In this document: positions 29,701-35,734 of the stretch, in pieces
Numbering within the stretch: position 1 is the first letter of the stretch
Layout: each line of letters opens with the position of its first letter
Source: Opitutaceae bacterium
Lineage (GTDB): Bacteria > Verrucomicrobiota > Verrucomicrobiia > Opitutales > Opitutaceae
Assembly: GCA_028691845.1 (NCBI GenBank)
Contig: JAQUYL010000002.1
Location: 187,384-246,570, forward strand
Direction: 5' to 3'
Length of the DNA stretch: 59,187 nucleotides
Position numbers and translations under genes: made by a program
The notes under the pieces: model-generated
What the model saw: only the letters and a program-made list of their open reading frames with translations
Database searches by the model: none
What the model was told of the DNA's origin: nothing

Positions 29701-30677
29701 AACCGGTTGTCGGCATCGCAAAAAAGCAACGCATCACCCGAAGCTTCGCGGGCGGCGCGGTTGCGCGCGGCGGCGGGTCCCGCGTTTTGCTGGCGCAGAA
29801 ATTTCCAGCCGCGCGGGGCAAAGCGGCGCTCGGCCTCGGCAAAGGCGGTCGTGCCCGCGGCGCTCCGCGTGCCGTCGTCCACGACAATCACCTCGTGGGG
29901 TGGCTGTGTCTGCTCTGCCAGCGCAGCCAGCGCCTCACCGAGGAACGCCGGTTGCTCGAAATAGGGCATACACACGCTGACGCGCGGCAGTGGGCCAATT
30001 TGCTTTGGCGCGAGAGGCGCGGCAAGGCGCGTCAGCCATTCAGCTAGGCGCGAATCGCCCCCGGCGGGGGCCACCGGCATGACGGCGGCTTCGCCCGGCA
30101 GCGTCCAGCCGGCCGCGCGCAGCCAAGTCAGTACCGGTTCGTCGGCGAGCATGAGGCTGTCGGCTCCGGCGACGGCCTGACGTTCGAGAAAATCGGTGGC
30201 GAGATCGATGCGGCCCTCGATAGGAAAATGTCCGGCGGACTGACGGCGGCGTTCGTCGGTCTCTTCCAGCGCGAGGAGGAGCCGACAGGTCGTCAGAGCC
30301 GACGCGCAGCGCTTGGCCGCAATCGCGGCGGCGGCGTGGGCGGCATGGCCGAGAAACAGGGCGGAGGAGGGGGCAAGGGCGGTCAGCGCATGCAGCACCT
30401 GCAGACCGGTGCGATGCGCCGGGACGGCCGGCAGCAGGGGGACGGCGAAGGGCAGAGGAGTTTCCTCGAGGTGCCGATACCTTGCCCCCGCCTCGTGGGC
30501 CGCGTGGCGCAGCGAATGCCGCAGTTCCTCCGGCGCCGGGCCGGTGTGCAGCATGATCGCCTCGGTCCGGTCGCGCCCGCACGCCTGCGCCAGCGCCCAG
30601 GCGTGGCGGCTCAGGCCGGTCGCGGCCGGATCGGCGGGCGGCTGCAACTCGTGCAGAATAAAGCAAACGTGGTTCAT
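26754..30677 (-). CDS. Giant glycosyltransferase with three GT2 domains, coiled coil and RGWC domain
   Basis: 1307 residues from the ATG at 30677; the frame is open further upstream, but that part overlaps another gene. Rough order: an N-terminal region (1-225, 'VCFILHELQPPADPAATGLSRHAW') that may be a reduced GT4-type domain; GT2-A at about 233-460 ('VSVCMPYFEQPAFL', 'VVDDGT'); a coiled coil at about 485-590; the RGWC beta-domain near 620-720; GT2-B from about 760 ('LLSVLMPVYNP', 'IADDAST', 'FDHDDELAP', 'YTDEDKID'); GT2-C from about 1015 ('VSIIIPTRN', 'LNNDIEVM', 'FNDVDFCLKV'). All three have DXD-like acidic motifs. It may polymerise or extend a surface polysaccharide in the cytoplasm. Confidence 0.85.
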   Translation of the reverse strand: MNHVCFILHELQPPADPAATGLSRHAWALAQACGRDRTEAIMLHTGPAPEELRHSLRHAAHEAGARYRHLEETPLPFAVPLLPAVPAHRTGLQVLHALTALAPSSALFLGHAAHAAAAIAAKRCASALTTCRLLLALEETDERRRQSAGHFPIEGRIDLATDFLERQAVAGADSLMLADEPVLTWLRAAGWTLPGEAAVMPVAPAGGDSRLAEWLTRLAAPLAPKQIGPLPRVSVCMPYFEQPAFLGEALAALAEQTQPPHEVIVVDDGTRSAAGTTAFAEAERRFAPRGWKFLRQQNAGPAAARNRAAREASGDALLFCDADNRFRPGMLATLARAMAACGADAVSCAFQTFRNPDDPQRDEPGYVFAPLGPCLDLGLIENVLGDTNFIVRRDVFLALGSFPEANRAASEDWQFLLELVRRGRQLEAVPAALFDYRLAAGSHARRHAEPASAAAALGAALTEVDPVWRRLWPHLAGLVRNPRLPQLEAEMAALRHEYAQAQQDAQRQDRTQRAHIALLEESLRQLEGELQRVGGQAAQEIRAARDAAATQRQRADQLESRLRQREDKIRRMEQSFSWQATAPLRALRRATLDRHRVAPPPASAAPASVPAPRLHFHFHLDAPRSWFSRSGEVTVRGWCFCEEISAITAIRARLGERTYPGTYGTARPDLAAVKPDWPRAVSSGFKIEAALRETDTRLILEVCDEHGAWHRFLEQPLQGDQAAAARGTYVHWVETFDTLAPWQLALLRVRAATLPHRPLLSVLMPVYNPAEQWLDRAIESVRDQVYDHWELCIADDASTAPHVRPLLEKHAQADARIKVVFREKNGHICAATNSALELATGDFTALFDHDDELAPHALYCVAAEVAAHPEAEIIYTDEDKIDEHGGRFDPHFKPDWNPDLLASQNYLCHLSVIRTATLRAAGGLRPGFEGSQDWDLFLRLTERLPAAAIRHIPRVLYHWRAAEGSTALHLGEKDYTTEAAQRALREHFERRGLAVSLQTTVGGHWRITYPLPQVRPLVSIIIPTRNAAALVRTCVASILARTNYEPREILLVNNRSDDPAALALFAEMARRGDVRLIDYDAPFNFSALNNFAARQARGEVLCFLNNDIEVMEPHWLDELVSHALRPGIGAVGARLHYPDMRLQHAGVITGLGGVAGHAFKHFSHEEPGTPQFRPHVVQNLSAVTAACLAIRRSVFEEAGGFEETELAVAFNDVDFCLKVEARGYRNLYTPFAALLHHESASRGAEDTPEKILRFQKEIEAIKSRWGDRLLNDPAYNPNLSLDSEDFALAYPPRVPPLVEAPLKRKLT

Positions 30678-30748
30678 GCGGTCTTGATGCGCACGTGGCG
30701 CAGTTGACCTTGGAAGCGAAACTTGGCCGCGAAGTCGATGTTCTTCAC
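30674..30748 (-). CDS. 24-codon mini-ORF bridging two glycosyltransferase genes
   Basis: A GTG at 30748 overlaps the stop of the upstream glycosyltransferase (GTGA), and its own TGA overlaps the ATG of the next gene (ATGA at 30674-30677). The product would be 24 residues with basic and aromatic character (it includes KFRFQGQLRHVRIKTA). It matches no family known to me. It could be a true small protein, a translational coupling device, or the leftover end of a deleted gene. Confidence 0.3.
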   Translation of the reverse strand: MKNIDFAAKFRFQGQLRHVRIKTA

Positions 30749-32097
30749 AGCCGCCAGCCCCGCTGGAACAATGCGCAGACCAGGGCGCTGTCGAATTGCG
30801 CGCGGCGCATGCTGGCCTGCATTTCCTCCGCTGCCGGCATGCGGCCGAGGGTGCGGAGCCGGAGCCGGTCCATTTCCGGAATGCCGACCCGCTCGATCCA
30901 CTTCTGGGTCTTTTGCTGCGGGTGGAGGCGGAACTGGCCGAGAAACCAAGGCAGACGGGCGATTCGGGCGCCGGCCGCCTCGAACCGCAGCAGGAGATCC
31001 CAATCCACGGCAAAGTGGAACGAGGGGTCCACGCCGCCCACGCGGTCCCAGATGCGTTTGCGCCAGAACAGCGTCTCCTGCGGCACCAGGTCGTGCAGCC
31101 GCAGGTCGTCGCACGCCCGGCGCGGGCTGTACCAGCGGCCAATTTCCATGCTGTCGTCGTCGATCAGGACGCGGTGCCCGTATACGACATCGACGGCGGG
31201 ATGCCGGGCGAAATATTCCGCCACGAAGCGGGCCGTGCCGGGCATGAGCAGGTCATCGGAGTTCAGATAGGCCATCACGTCGTCCGGCCCGCATTCGCTG
31301 CGGGCGAAGCCGCGGCGCAGGGCGTCCGCCTGACCGTCGTCGGGTGCGCTCTCGCCGTGCTTGAGCCGCGGGGCGTAGCGCCGGACAAGGTCGGCGCTGC
31401 CGTCGGTGGAGCCGCCGTCCTGCACGATGTAATCGAGGCGCACGCCGGGCTGGTCGAGCACGCTGCGCATCGTGGCCTCGAGGAACGCAGCCTGATTAAA
31501 GGAAGGCGTGACGATGGTGATCTTCGGCAGCTTCCCTGCCGGCCGGTGTGGCGCGGGGAAACGCTCTTCCGCGACCGGCCGGGGTGCGTACTGGCTCCAG
31601 ATGCCGATGTTGAGCCAGCCTCGGTGCTGGGCCCAGCCGAGGAGATATCGCTGCTCTTCAGGAGAGACGAGCGGCCACGCCTGGGGACGGCCCAGCCAGG
31701 CGTTGGCCCAGAATCGCGACCAGCGGAGGCGTTCGCGCCAGACCCGGTGTGGAGGCGGAGTGAGGGAAAACGTCTGCACCGCATGCCATCCGCCGTCGTC
31801 CAGCCGGGCTTCGAGGTGACAGGGCTGCGGGCGCACTGGCAGCGAGACCGCGATTTCGTAGCCTGAAGTCCCGCTTCCCGGCACTCCGCCGAAAGCCGCA
31901 CTTACATCGGGTCGCGCCCGGCCATGGAGGCCGGGGAACAGCCGCCGCCCTATGCGGGCGCGCATGGCTGTGATGGGCAGCCCCTGCCGGTGAAAGCACC
32001 ACCCATAGAGCAAAAAGTGGGTCGCGGGCGTTGTGGGCGACACCGGGGTGTCCACCCAGCTTTGAAATGCGGATACCGCTGAGGGATTATTGATCAT
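30745..32097 (-). CDS. Family 2 glycosyltransferase with N-terminal YGWCF-type domain
   Basis: 450 residues. Residues 20-110 form the accessory beta-module ('HFLLYGWCFHRQGLPITAMRARIG'). The catalytic domain starts near 190: 'KITIVTPSFNQAAFLEATMRS', 'YIVQDGGSTDGS', 'PDDGQADALRRGFARS', 'AYLNSDDLLMPG' (DXD equivalent S-D-D), 'VYGHRVLIDDDSMEIGRWYSP', 'PQETLFWRKRIWDRVGGVDPSFHFAVDWDLLLRF'. This is the WcaA-like GT2 type, and the last 250 residues closely match the C-terminal GT2 of the GT9-GT2 fusion at 46220-48805. It follows the transaldolase gene by 51 bp and precedes the mini-ORF and giant GT. Confidence 0.88.
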   Translation of the reverse strand: MINNPSAVSAFQSWVDTPVSPTTPATHFLLYGWCFHRQGLPITAMRARIGRRLFPGLHGRARPDVSAAFGGVPGSGTSGYEIAVSLPVRPQPCHLEARLDDGGWHAVQTFSLTPPPHRVWRERLRWSRFWANAWLGRPQAWPLVSPEEQRYLLGWAQHRGWLNIGIWSQYAPRPVAEERFPAPHRPAGKLPKITIVTPSFNQAAFLEATMRSVLDQPGVRLDYIVQDGGSTDGSADLVRRYAPRLKHGESAPDDGQADALRRGFARSECGPDDVMAYLNSDDLLMPGTARFVAEYFARHPAVDVVYGHRVLIDDDSMEIGRWYSPRRACDDLRLHDLVPQETLFWRKRIWDRVGGVDPSFHFAVDWDLLLRFEAAGARIARLPWFLGQFRLHPQQKTQKWIERVGIPEMDRLRLRTLGRMPAAEEMQASMRRAQFDSALVCALFQRGWRL

Positions 32098-32148
32098 GGG
32101 CCCGGCCCCAGACCGGCTGCGGGGCGGCCGAGGAAGCAGCCGGACGGT

Positions 32149-32868
32149 CTAGAGCTTGTAGCCGGCGTCGGTCGCGTCCTTGGCGAACATCCTGACGGTG
32201 TCGAGCGAGAGCGCGGCCAGGTCCATGCCGAGCATTTTCGCGGCCTTGGCGAGGATGTCGTGGGGCACAGTGACGATCTGGCAGCCGCACTCCTCGGCCT
32301 GGAAGATATTGAGCACTTCGCGGACGCTGGCCCAGAGGAGTTCGGCCTTGGGCTGGTTCTCCAGCAGAGCCCCGGCGGCGCGCATGAGAGGCATGGGATC
32401 GACGCCGGTATCGGCGATGCGCCCGGCAAACACCGACACGACGGATGGCACGGCGGGGTTGAGGGCCGCGGAGACGTCGCGGACCTGCCCGAGCGTGAGG
32501 ATGGCGGTGACGTTGAGCTTCACGCCCTGCTGGCTGAGCTCACGCACCAGCTGAATGGAGGACTGGCCGCGCGAATTGGTGATGGGAATCTTGACGTAGA
32601 CGTTGGGTCCCCACGAGGCGATCTTGGTCGCCTGCCTCTTCATTTCCGGGAACTCGTCGGTGAACACCTCGAGCGAGATGGGCTTGGCCGTGACGGTCTG
32701 GAGAATCTCCTTGGAGAACGCCTCATAGTCCTTGATGCCGGCCTTCTTCATCAGGGTCGGGTTGGTGGTGAGGCCCTTGATGTAGGGCTTGGCGTAAAGA
32801 TCGAGGATGCCGGCCTTGTCGGCACCGTCGGCGTAAAGATGGATTTTAAGGTCGTTGAGGGATTTCAT
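32149..32868 (-). CDS. tal: Transaldolase family protein
   Basis: 239 residues, of the short transaldolase/fructose-6-phosphate-aldolase type. Visible signatures are 'KGLTTNPTLMKKAGI' (the GxTTNP motif), 'ISLEVFTDE', the Schiff-base lysine in 'VYVKIPITNS' (about residue 92), and 'NVTAILTLGQV' and 'SVFAGRIADTGVDP'. The enzyme moves a dihydroxyacetone unit between sedoheptulose 7-phosphate + glyceraldehyde 3-phosphate and erythrose 4-phosphate + fructose 6-phosphate. Its position 17 bp after gmhB in a heptose pathway is telling: sedoheptulose 7-phosphate is the GmhA substrate. So it may tune the heptose precursor supply rather than serve the central pentose-phosphate pathway. Confidence 0.88.
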   Translation of the reverse strand: MKSLNDLKIHLYADGADKAGILDLYAKPYIKGLTTNPTLMKKAGIKDYEAFSKEILQTVTAKPISLEVFTDEFPEMKRQATKIASWGPNVYVKIPITNSRGQSSIQLVRELSQQGVKLNVTAILTLGQVRDVSAALNPAVPSVVSVFAGRIADTGVDPMPLMRAAGALLENQPKAELLWASVREVLNIFQAEECGCQIVTVPHDILAKAAKMLGMDLAALSLDTVRMFAKDATDAGYKL

Positions 32869-32885
32869 GCGGAAACGCGGGAAGG

Positions 32886-33500
32886 TTATTGAAGCGGCGC
32901 GCGGGAAACCTCGGCAAGGATAATCCCGGCGGCTTCGGCGAGGTTCTTCACCACAAAATCGGGCTGGGCGCGCAGCGTCTCGGCATAACCCCAGTCAATG
33001 AAAACGGTGCGGCAGCCCGCGGCGTGCCCGCAATCGATGTCGCGCCAGCGGTCTCCGACCATCCAGCTGCTGGACAGGTCGAGGCCGAGCGTGCGGGCGG
33101 CGTCGAGCAGCATGCCGGGGGCCGGCTTGCGGCGCGGCGCGGGTGGCCCGCTCCCGCCGGCATCGTAACTGACTTCTATGTGATCGAGGGCGGGCACGAG
33201 CTGGCGCAGCCGGGCGTGCATTGCCTCGACCGCGGATTGCGACTGCGTGCCGCGGCCGACGTCGGGCTGGTTGGTGGCGACCACCAGGACGAAGCCGGCG
33301 GCCTTGAGGCGGGCGCAGGCATCGGCGACGCCGTCGAGCAGAACGAATTCCTCCACTGTGGCGGGCGGGTAGGGCTTGCCGTCGCGCACGACCTGGCGGT
33401 TCAGCGTGCCGTCCCGGTCGAGAAATACCGCTGCCGGACAGCGGTATTTCTCGACCGGGAGGCAGGAGGCAGGAGGCAGGAGGTTAGAGGCAGCAGACAT
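32886..33500 (-). CDS. gmhB: D-glycero-D-manno-heptose 1,7-bisphosphate 7-phosphatase
   Basis: 204 residues, HAD superfamily (GmhB/HisB-N type). Motif I is 'VFLDRDGTLNRQ' with both aspartates; 'VVATNQPDVGRGTQS' is motif II; the cysteines-poor loop 'SYDAGGSGPPAPRRKPAPGML' holds motif III Lys; 'SWMVGDRWRDIDCGHAAG' is motif IV. It removes the 7-phosphate to give heptose 1-phosphate. The N-terminus is strange: the 28 residues before motif I are encoded by a 7-bp tandem repeat and one arm of a 22-bp inverted repeat, so the original start may have been altered. It sits between a four-helix-bundle gene and transaldolase. Confidence 0.88.
   Translation of the reverse strand: MSAASNLLPPASCLPVEKYRCPAAVFLDRDGTLNRQVVRDGKPYPPATVEEFVLLDGVADACARLKAAGFVLVVATNQPDVGRGTQSQSAVEAMHARLRQLVPALDHIEVSYDAGGSGPPAPRRKPAPGMLLDAARTLGLDLSSSWMVGDRWRDIDCGHAAGCRTVFIDWGYAETLRAQPDFVVKNLAEAAGIILAEVSRAPLQ
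33412..33460. repeat. 22-bp perfect inverted repeat with 5-nt loop inside gmhB
   Basis: Arms 33412-33433 and 33439-33460 are exact reverse complements, with a CCGGA loop at 33434-33438. The left arm encodes, on the minus strand, the AVFLDRD active-site motif of GmhB; the right arm is an inverted copy placed just upstream. A transcript would fold into a very stable hairpin within codons 14-30. Confidence 0.9.
33458..33492. repeat. GGAGGCA heptanucleotide tandem repeat
   Basis: Three exact GGAGGCA units (33458-33478) followed by two degenerate ones (GGAGGTT, AGAGGCA). They lie within the first codons of gmhB (minus strand reads TGCCTCC). Because the unit is 7 bp, gain or loss of one unit would shift the frame. 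Confidence 0.75.
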
Positions 33501-33518
33501 CGGGCGATAGACGGCAAG

Positions 33519-33875
33519 TCAGTTGCGGCGATGGTTAATCAGAGCTTGGAGCATGGCGGATAGTTCGTCGCACTCCTGGAGTAGCGGAGCAAGTTGGGGC
33601 GCAGACGTAGGGTAGATTTCAACGGCTATCTCGAGTTGCGCAGAAAGTTCAGACAAGGAGCCTTTGGCGATGTAGAAAAACTGCGCACATTCCTTGCCGC
33701 CTTGCCGGGCGTCACCCTCGGCGATGTTGCTGCACACGCTGATCGCGGCGCGGCGCATCTGATCGCGCAGGCCGAAGTCGGTTTTTATAGGAGGGCGGCC
33801 GGTGAATCTGTAAACGACAACCGCCAGCGCCTTGCTGCGCTGCCAGACTTGGAGTTGTCGGTAGGTCTGGCTCAC
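33519..33875 (-). CDS. Four-helix-bundle protein (23S rRNA intervening-sequence protein family)
   Basis: 118 residues starting at GTG 33875. The family signature is clear: 'YRQLQVWQRSKALAVVVYR' at the start, 'FGLRDQMRRAAISVCSNIAEG', then 'FFYIAKGSLSELSAQLEIA' (consensus YGLTSQLRRAA.SIPSNIAEG...FL.IA.GS..EL.TQL). These proteins form a pentameric four-helix bundle related to Avd of diversity-generating retroelements; their role outside 23S rRNA insertions is unknown. Here the gene sits between gmhA and gmhB in the same orientation. No reverse transcriptase or variable repeat was seen. A relative lies at 35322-35711. Confidence 0.85.
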   Translation of the reverse strand: MSQTYRQLQVWQRSKALAVVVYRFTGRPPIKTDFGLRDQMRRAAISVCSNIAEGDARQGGKECAQFFYIAKGSLSELSAQLEIAVEIYPTSAPQLAPLLQECDELSAMLQALINHRRN

Positions 33876-33926
33876 GAATGACTGCGGGTTCCTTCGGCCT
33901 TTAACCTTCCACCTCCAACCTCGTCG

Positions 33927-34535
33927 TCATGGCTTTGTCGTGGCGACCGATTCCCATTTTGTCTGGTTCACCTTGAGATCGGGGTGGGACACGAACAAGT
34001 GCCAGATGACGGCCTGGAAGGCCTCGGAGTGCGGGGTGACGTTGTTGGGGTTGACGATCGGCACGACGACACAGGCATCGGCGACCTTGGCGGTGTAGCC
34101 GCCGTCCTTGCCGACCACGCCGACGACCGCTGCGCCGACCTGCTTGGCGAGCTGCAGCGCGGTGACGAGGTTGGGCGAGACGTTTTTCTCCAGATTGCCG
34201 CCGCCGACGGAGAAGACGAACACGCCGTCCTTGGCGTTGAGCCGGCTGCCGCGCAGCCACTCGACGAACACGCTGGCCCAGCCCTCGTCATTGGTGCGGG
34301 CCGTGAGTTCGGAGACGTTGTCGGTGGGGGCATAGCACTCGAGGCCGGCGATCTTGCGGAAATCGTTCACGGCGTGCGAGGCGTTGGCCGCGCTGCCGCC
34401 GACGCCGAGGATGAAGAGCCGGCCGCCGCGCTCGCGGATGGCGCGCAGGGTGGCGACGCATTTCTCGCAATCGGCAGGGTTGAGCTTGGCGACGATTTCG
34501 GCGGTTTCTTTGAGGTGCTGGGCAGAGTAAGACAT
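33927..34535 (-). CDS. gmhA: Sedoheptulose 7-phosphate isomerase (phosphoheptose isomerase)
   Basis: 202 residues with one SIS domain. GmhA-like features are 'GGRLFILGVGGSAANASHAVNDFRK' (the GxGGSA...A.H...D phosphate/active-site loop), 'NDEGWASVFVEWL', 'VFVFSVGGGNLEKNVS' and 'VVGVVGKDGGYT'. It turns sedoheptulose 7-phosphate into D-glycero-D-manno-heptose 7-phosphate, the first step of nucleotide-heptose synthesis. The serine-rich phosphate loop reads SVGGGN, as in GmhA paralogues of GDP-heptose clusters. It is flanked by hddC upstream (45 bp) and a four-helix-bundle gene downstream. Confidence 0.88.
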   Translation of the reverse strand: MSYSAQHLKETAEIVAKLNPADCEKCVATLRAIRERGGRLFILGVGGSAANASHAVNDFRKIAGLECYAPTDNVSELTARTNDEGWASVFVEWLRGSRLNAKDGVFVFSVGGGNLEKNVSPNLVTALQLAKQVGAAVVGVVGKDGGYTAKVADACVVVPIVNPNNVTPHSEAFQAVIWHLFVSHPDLKVNQTKWESVATTKP

Positions 34536-34580
34536 GGCGGTAAAATTGGGAAAATAGGGAAAGAGGAAAGCTGAAATGGA

Positions 34581-35306
34581 CTACCGGCCGGGCGGGCTGC
34601 TGCGCAGCAGGGCGTCGAGCTCGGCCAAGCCGGCGGGCGAGCCGATTTCGTAAAATCGCTGGGTGAGTTCGTAGCCGGCGAGCTGGCCGCGGCGGCAGAG
34701 GTCAGTCTGCACGGCCGCGAGGTCGACCACGGCATCGCGGGGGTAGCCGGCAAGAACGTCGGCGCGAAAGACGCCGAGGCCGTAGTCGATGTGTCGCATC
34801 TGCGGCACCTTGTTCTTCTTGTCGTAGAGGCGGATGCGGCCGTCCTCAAACCAGACGTTGCTGGTGTCGTAGCGCTCGTGGTTTTCGTAGACGGTCATGA
34901 GTGCGGGCTGACCGGCGGAGAGAAACGCGCGGCCGACCGCCTGATAGTCGATCGGGAGGTAGGAATCGCCGTAGAGGACGTAGAAGGAGTCGCCCAGCTT
35001 GGGCAGGGCGCGGATGAGCGCGCCGCCGGTGCCGAGCAGCTTGGGGCCATCGAAGGAATAATCGATCTGCACGCCCCACTTGGCGCCGTCGCCGTAGGCG
35101 TCGACGATCATCTCGCCGAGGTGGCCGACGCAGAGAACGATCCGCGTGAGGCCGTTCTTTTTCAGCAGGCGGAGCTGGTGGGAGAAGAACGGCTCGCCCG
35201 CGACTTCGACGAGAAGCTTCGGCACCTTTTCGGTGATGGGGCGCAAGCGCGTGGCCAGGCCACCGGCGAGGATAACCACAGGCAAAGATGAAACGGGTGA
35301 AACCAT
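34581..35306 (-). CDS. hddC: Nucleotidyltransferase, D-glycero-alpha-D-manno-heptose 1-phosphate guanylyltransferase-like
   Basis: 241 residues, NTP_transferase family. The signature 'ILAGGLATRLRP' followed by 'KVPKLLVEVAG' (GGxxTRLxP...PK) binds the nucleotide. 'FYVLYGDSYLPIDY' gives the metal-binding aspartate, and the rest matches RmlA/HddC-type left-handed folds without a hexapeptide domain. Placed between hddA and gmhA it most likely makes GDP-D-glycero-alpha-D-manno-heptose. Sequence alone cannot exclude another sugar 1-phosphate or nucleotide. A four-helix-bundle gene ends 15 bp upstream of its start. Confidence 0.83.
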   Translation of the reverse strand: MVSPVSSLPVVILAGGLATRLRPITEKVPKLLVEVAGEPFFSHQLRLLKKNGLTRIVLCVGHLGEMIVDAYGDGAKWGVQIDYSFDGPKLLGTGGALIRALPKLGDSFYVLYGDSYLPIDYQAVGRAFLSAGQPALMTVYENHERYDTSNVWFEDGRIRLYDKKNKVPQMRHIDYGLGVFRADVLAGYPRDAVVDLAAVQTDLCRRGQLAGYELTQRFYEIGSPAGLAELDALLRSSPPGR

Positions 35307-35321
35307 GAAAGCAGAAACGTA

Positions 35322-35711
35322 TCAGGAACGGGCCGTTCGTGCCCGGCGGCGGATCGTGGTCAGAATCGCGATCAATTCATCGATTTCTCTGGACAGTGCA
35401 GCGACCTCTGCGGAATCGCCTAGGCCGGTGCGTGAACAAAGCAGCAGCCAATATTCAGTCTCCGCAGCTTCTTTGAGCGCCACCGTGATTTTGTGGACAA
35501 AGTCGTTCTTTGATTCTGCGCGATTGGCCTCGCGGTAATTCGCTCCGATCGAGGTTCCGGCGCGCAGGAGCTGCCGACCAACAACCACGGCCGCGGCCGT
35601 GCGCGGAAGCCGCCCGGCCAAGGCAATGATACGAACGGCAAATTCGAGGGTTCGTTCCTCTAGGTCGATCCCGGTCCGCGACGAACCGTTTCCTCTTTCG
35701 GTCAATTTCAA
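35322..35711 (-). CDS. Four-helix-bundle protein, second copy
   Basis: 129 residues from a TTG at 35711 (the start is uncertain; the family core begins at 'LEERTLEFAVRIIALAGRL'). It has the family pattern 'GRQLLRAGTSIGANYREANRAESKNDFVHKI' and 'EAAETEYWLLLC', the second common subtype of the 23S-intervening-sequence protein family (consensus L.RS..SI.AN..EA..A.S..DF..K......E..E..YWL.L). It lies between hddA and hddC on the same strand. With the gene at 33519-33875, each copy separates two heptose genes. Function unknown. Confidence 0.85.
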   Translation of the reverse strand: MKLTERGNGSSRTGIDLEERTLEFAVRIIALAGRLPRTAAAVVVGRQLLRAGTSIGANYREANRAESKNDFVHKITVALKEAAETEYWLLLCSRTGLGDSAEVAALSREIDELIAILTTIRRRARTARS

Positions 35712-35734
35712 GATTTCCAGGTTTGTTCTCCGCT

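Noticed and set aside
33412..33460. Inverted repeat considered as a transcription terminator
   Set aside because: It lies inside the gmhB frame upstream of the active site and has no T-tract on either side.
33519..35711. Diversity-generating retroelement suggested by Avd-like four-helix-bundle genes
   Set aside because: No reverse transcriptase, template repeat or variable repeat is visible in the window.
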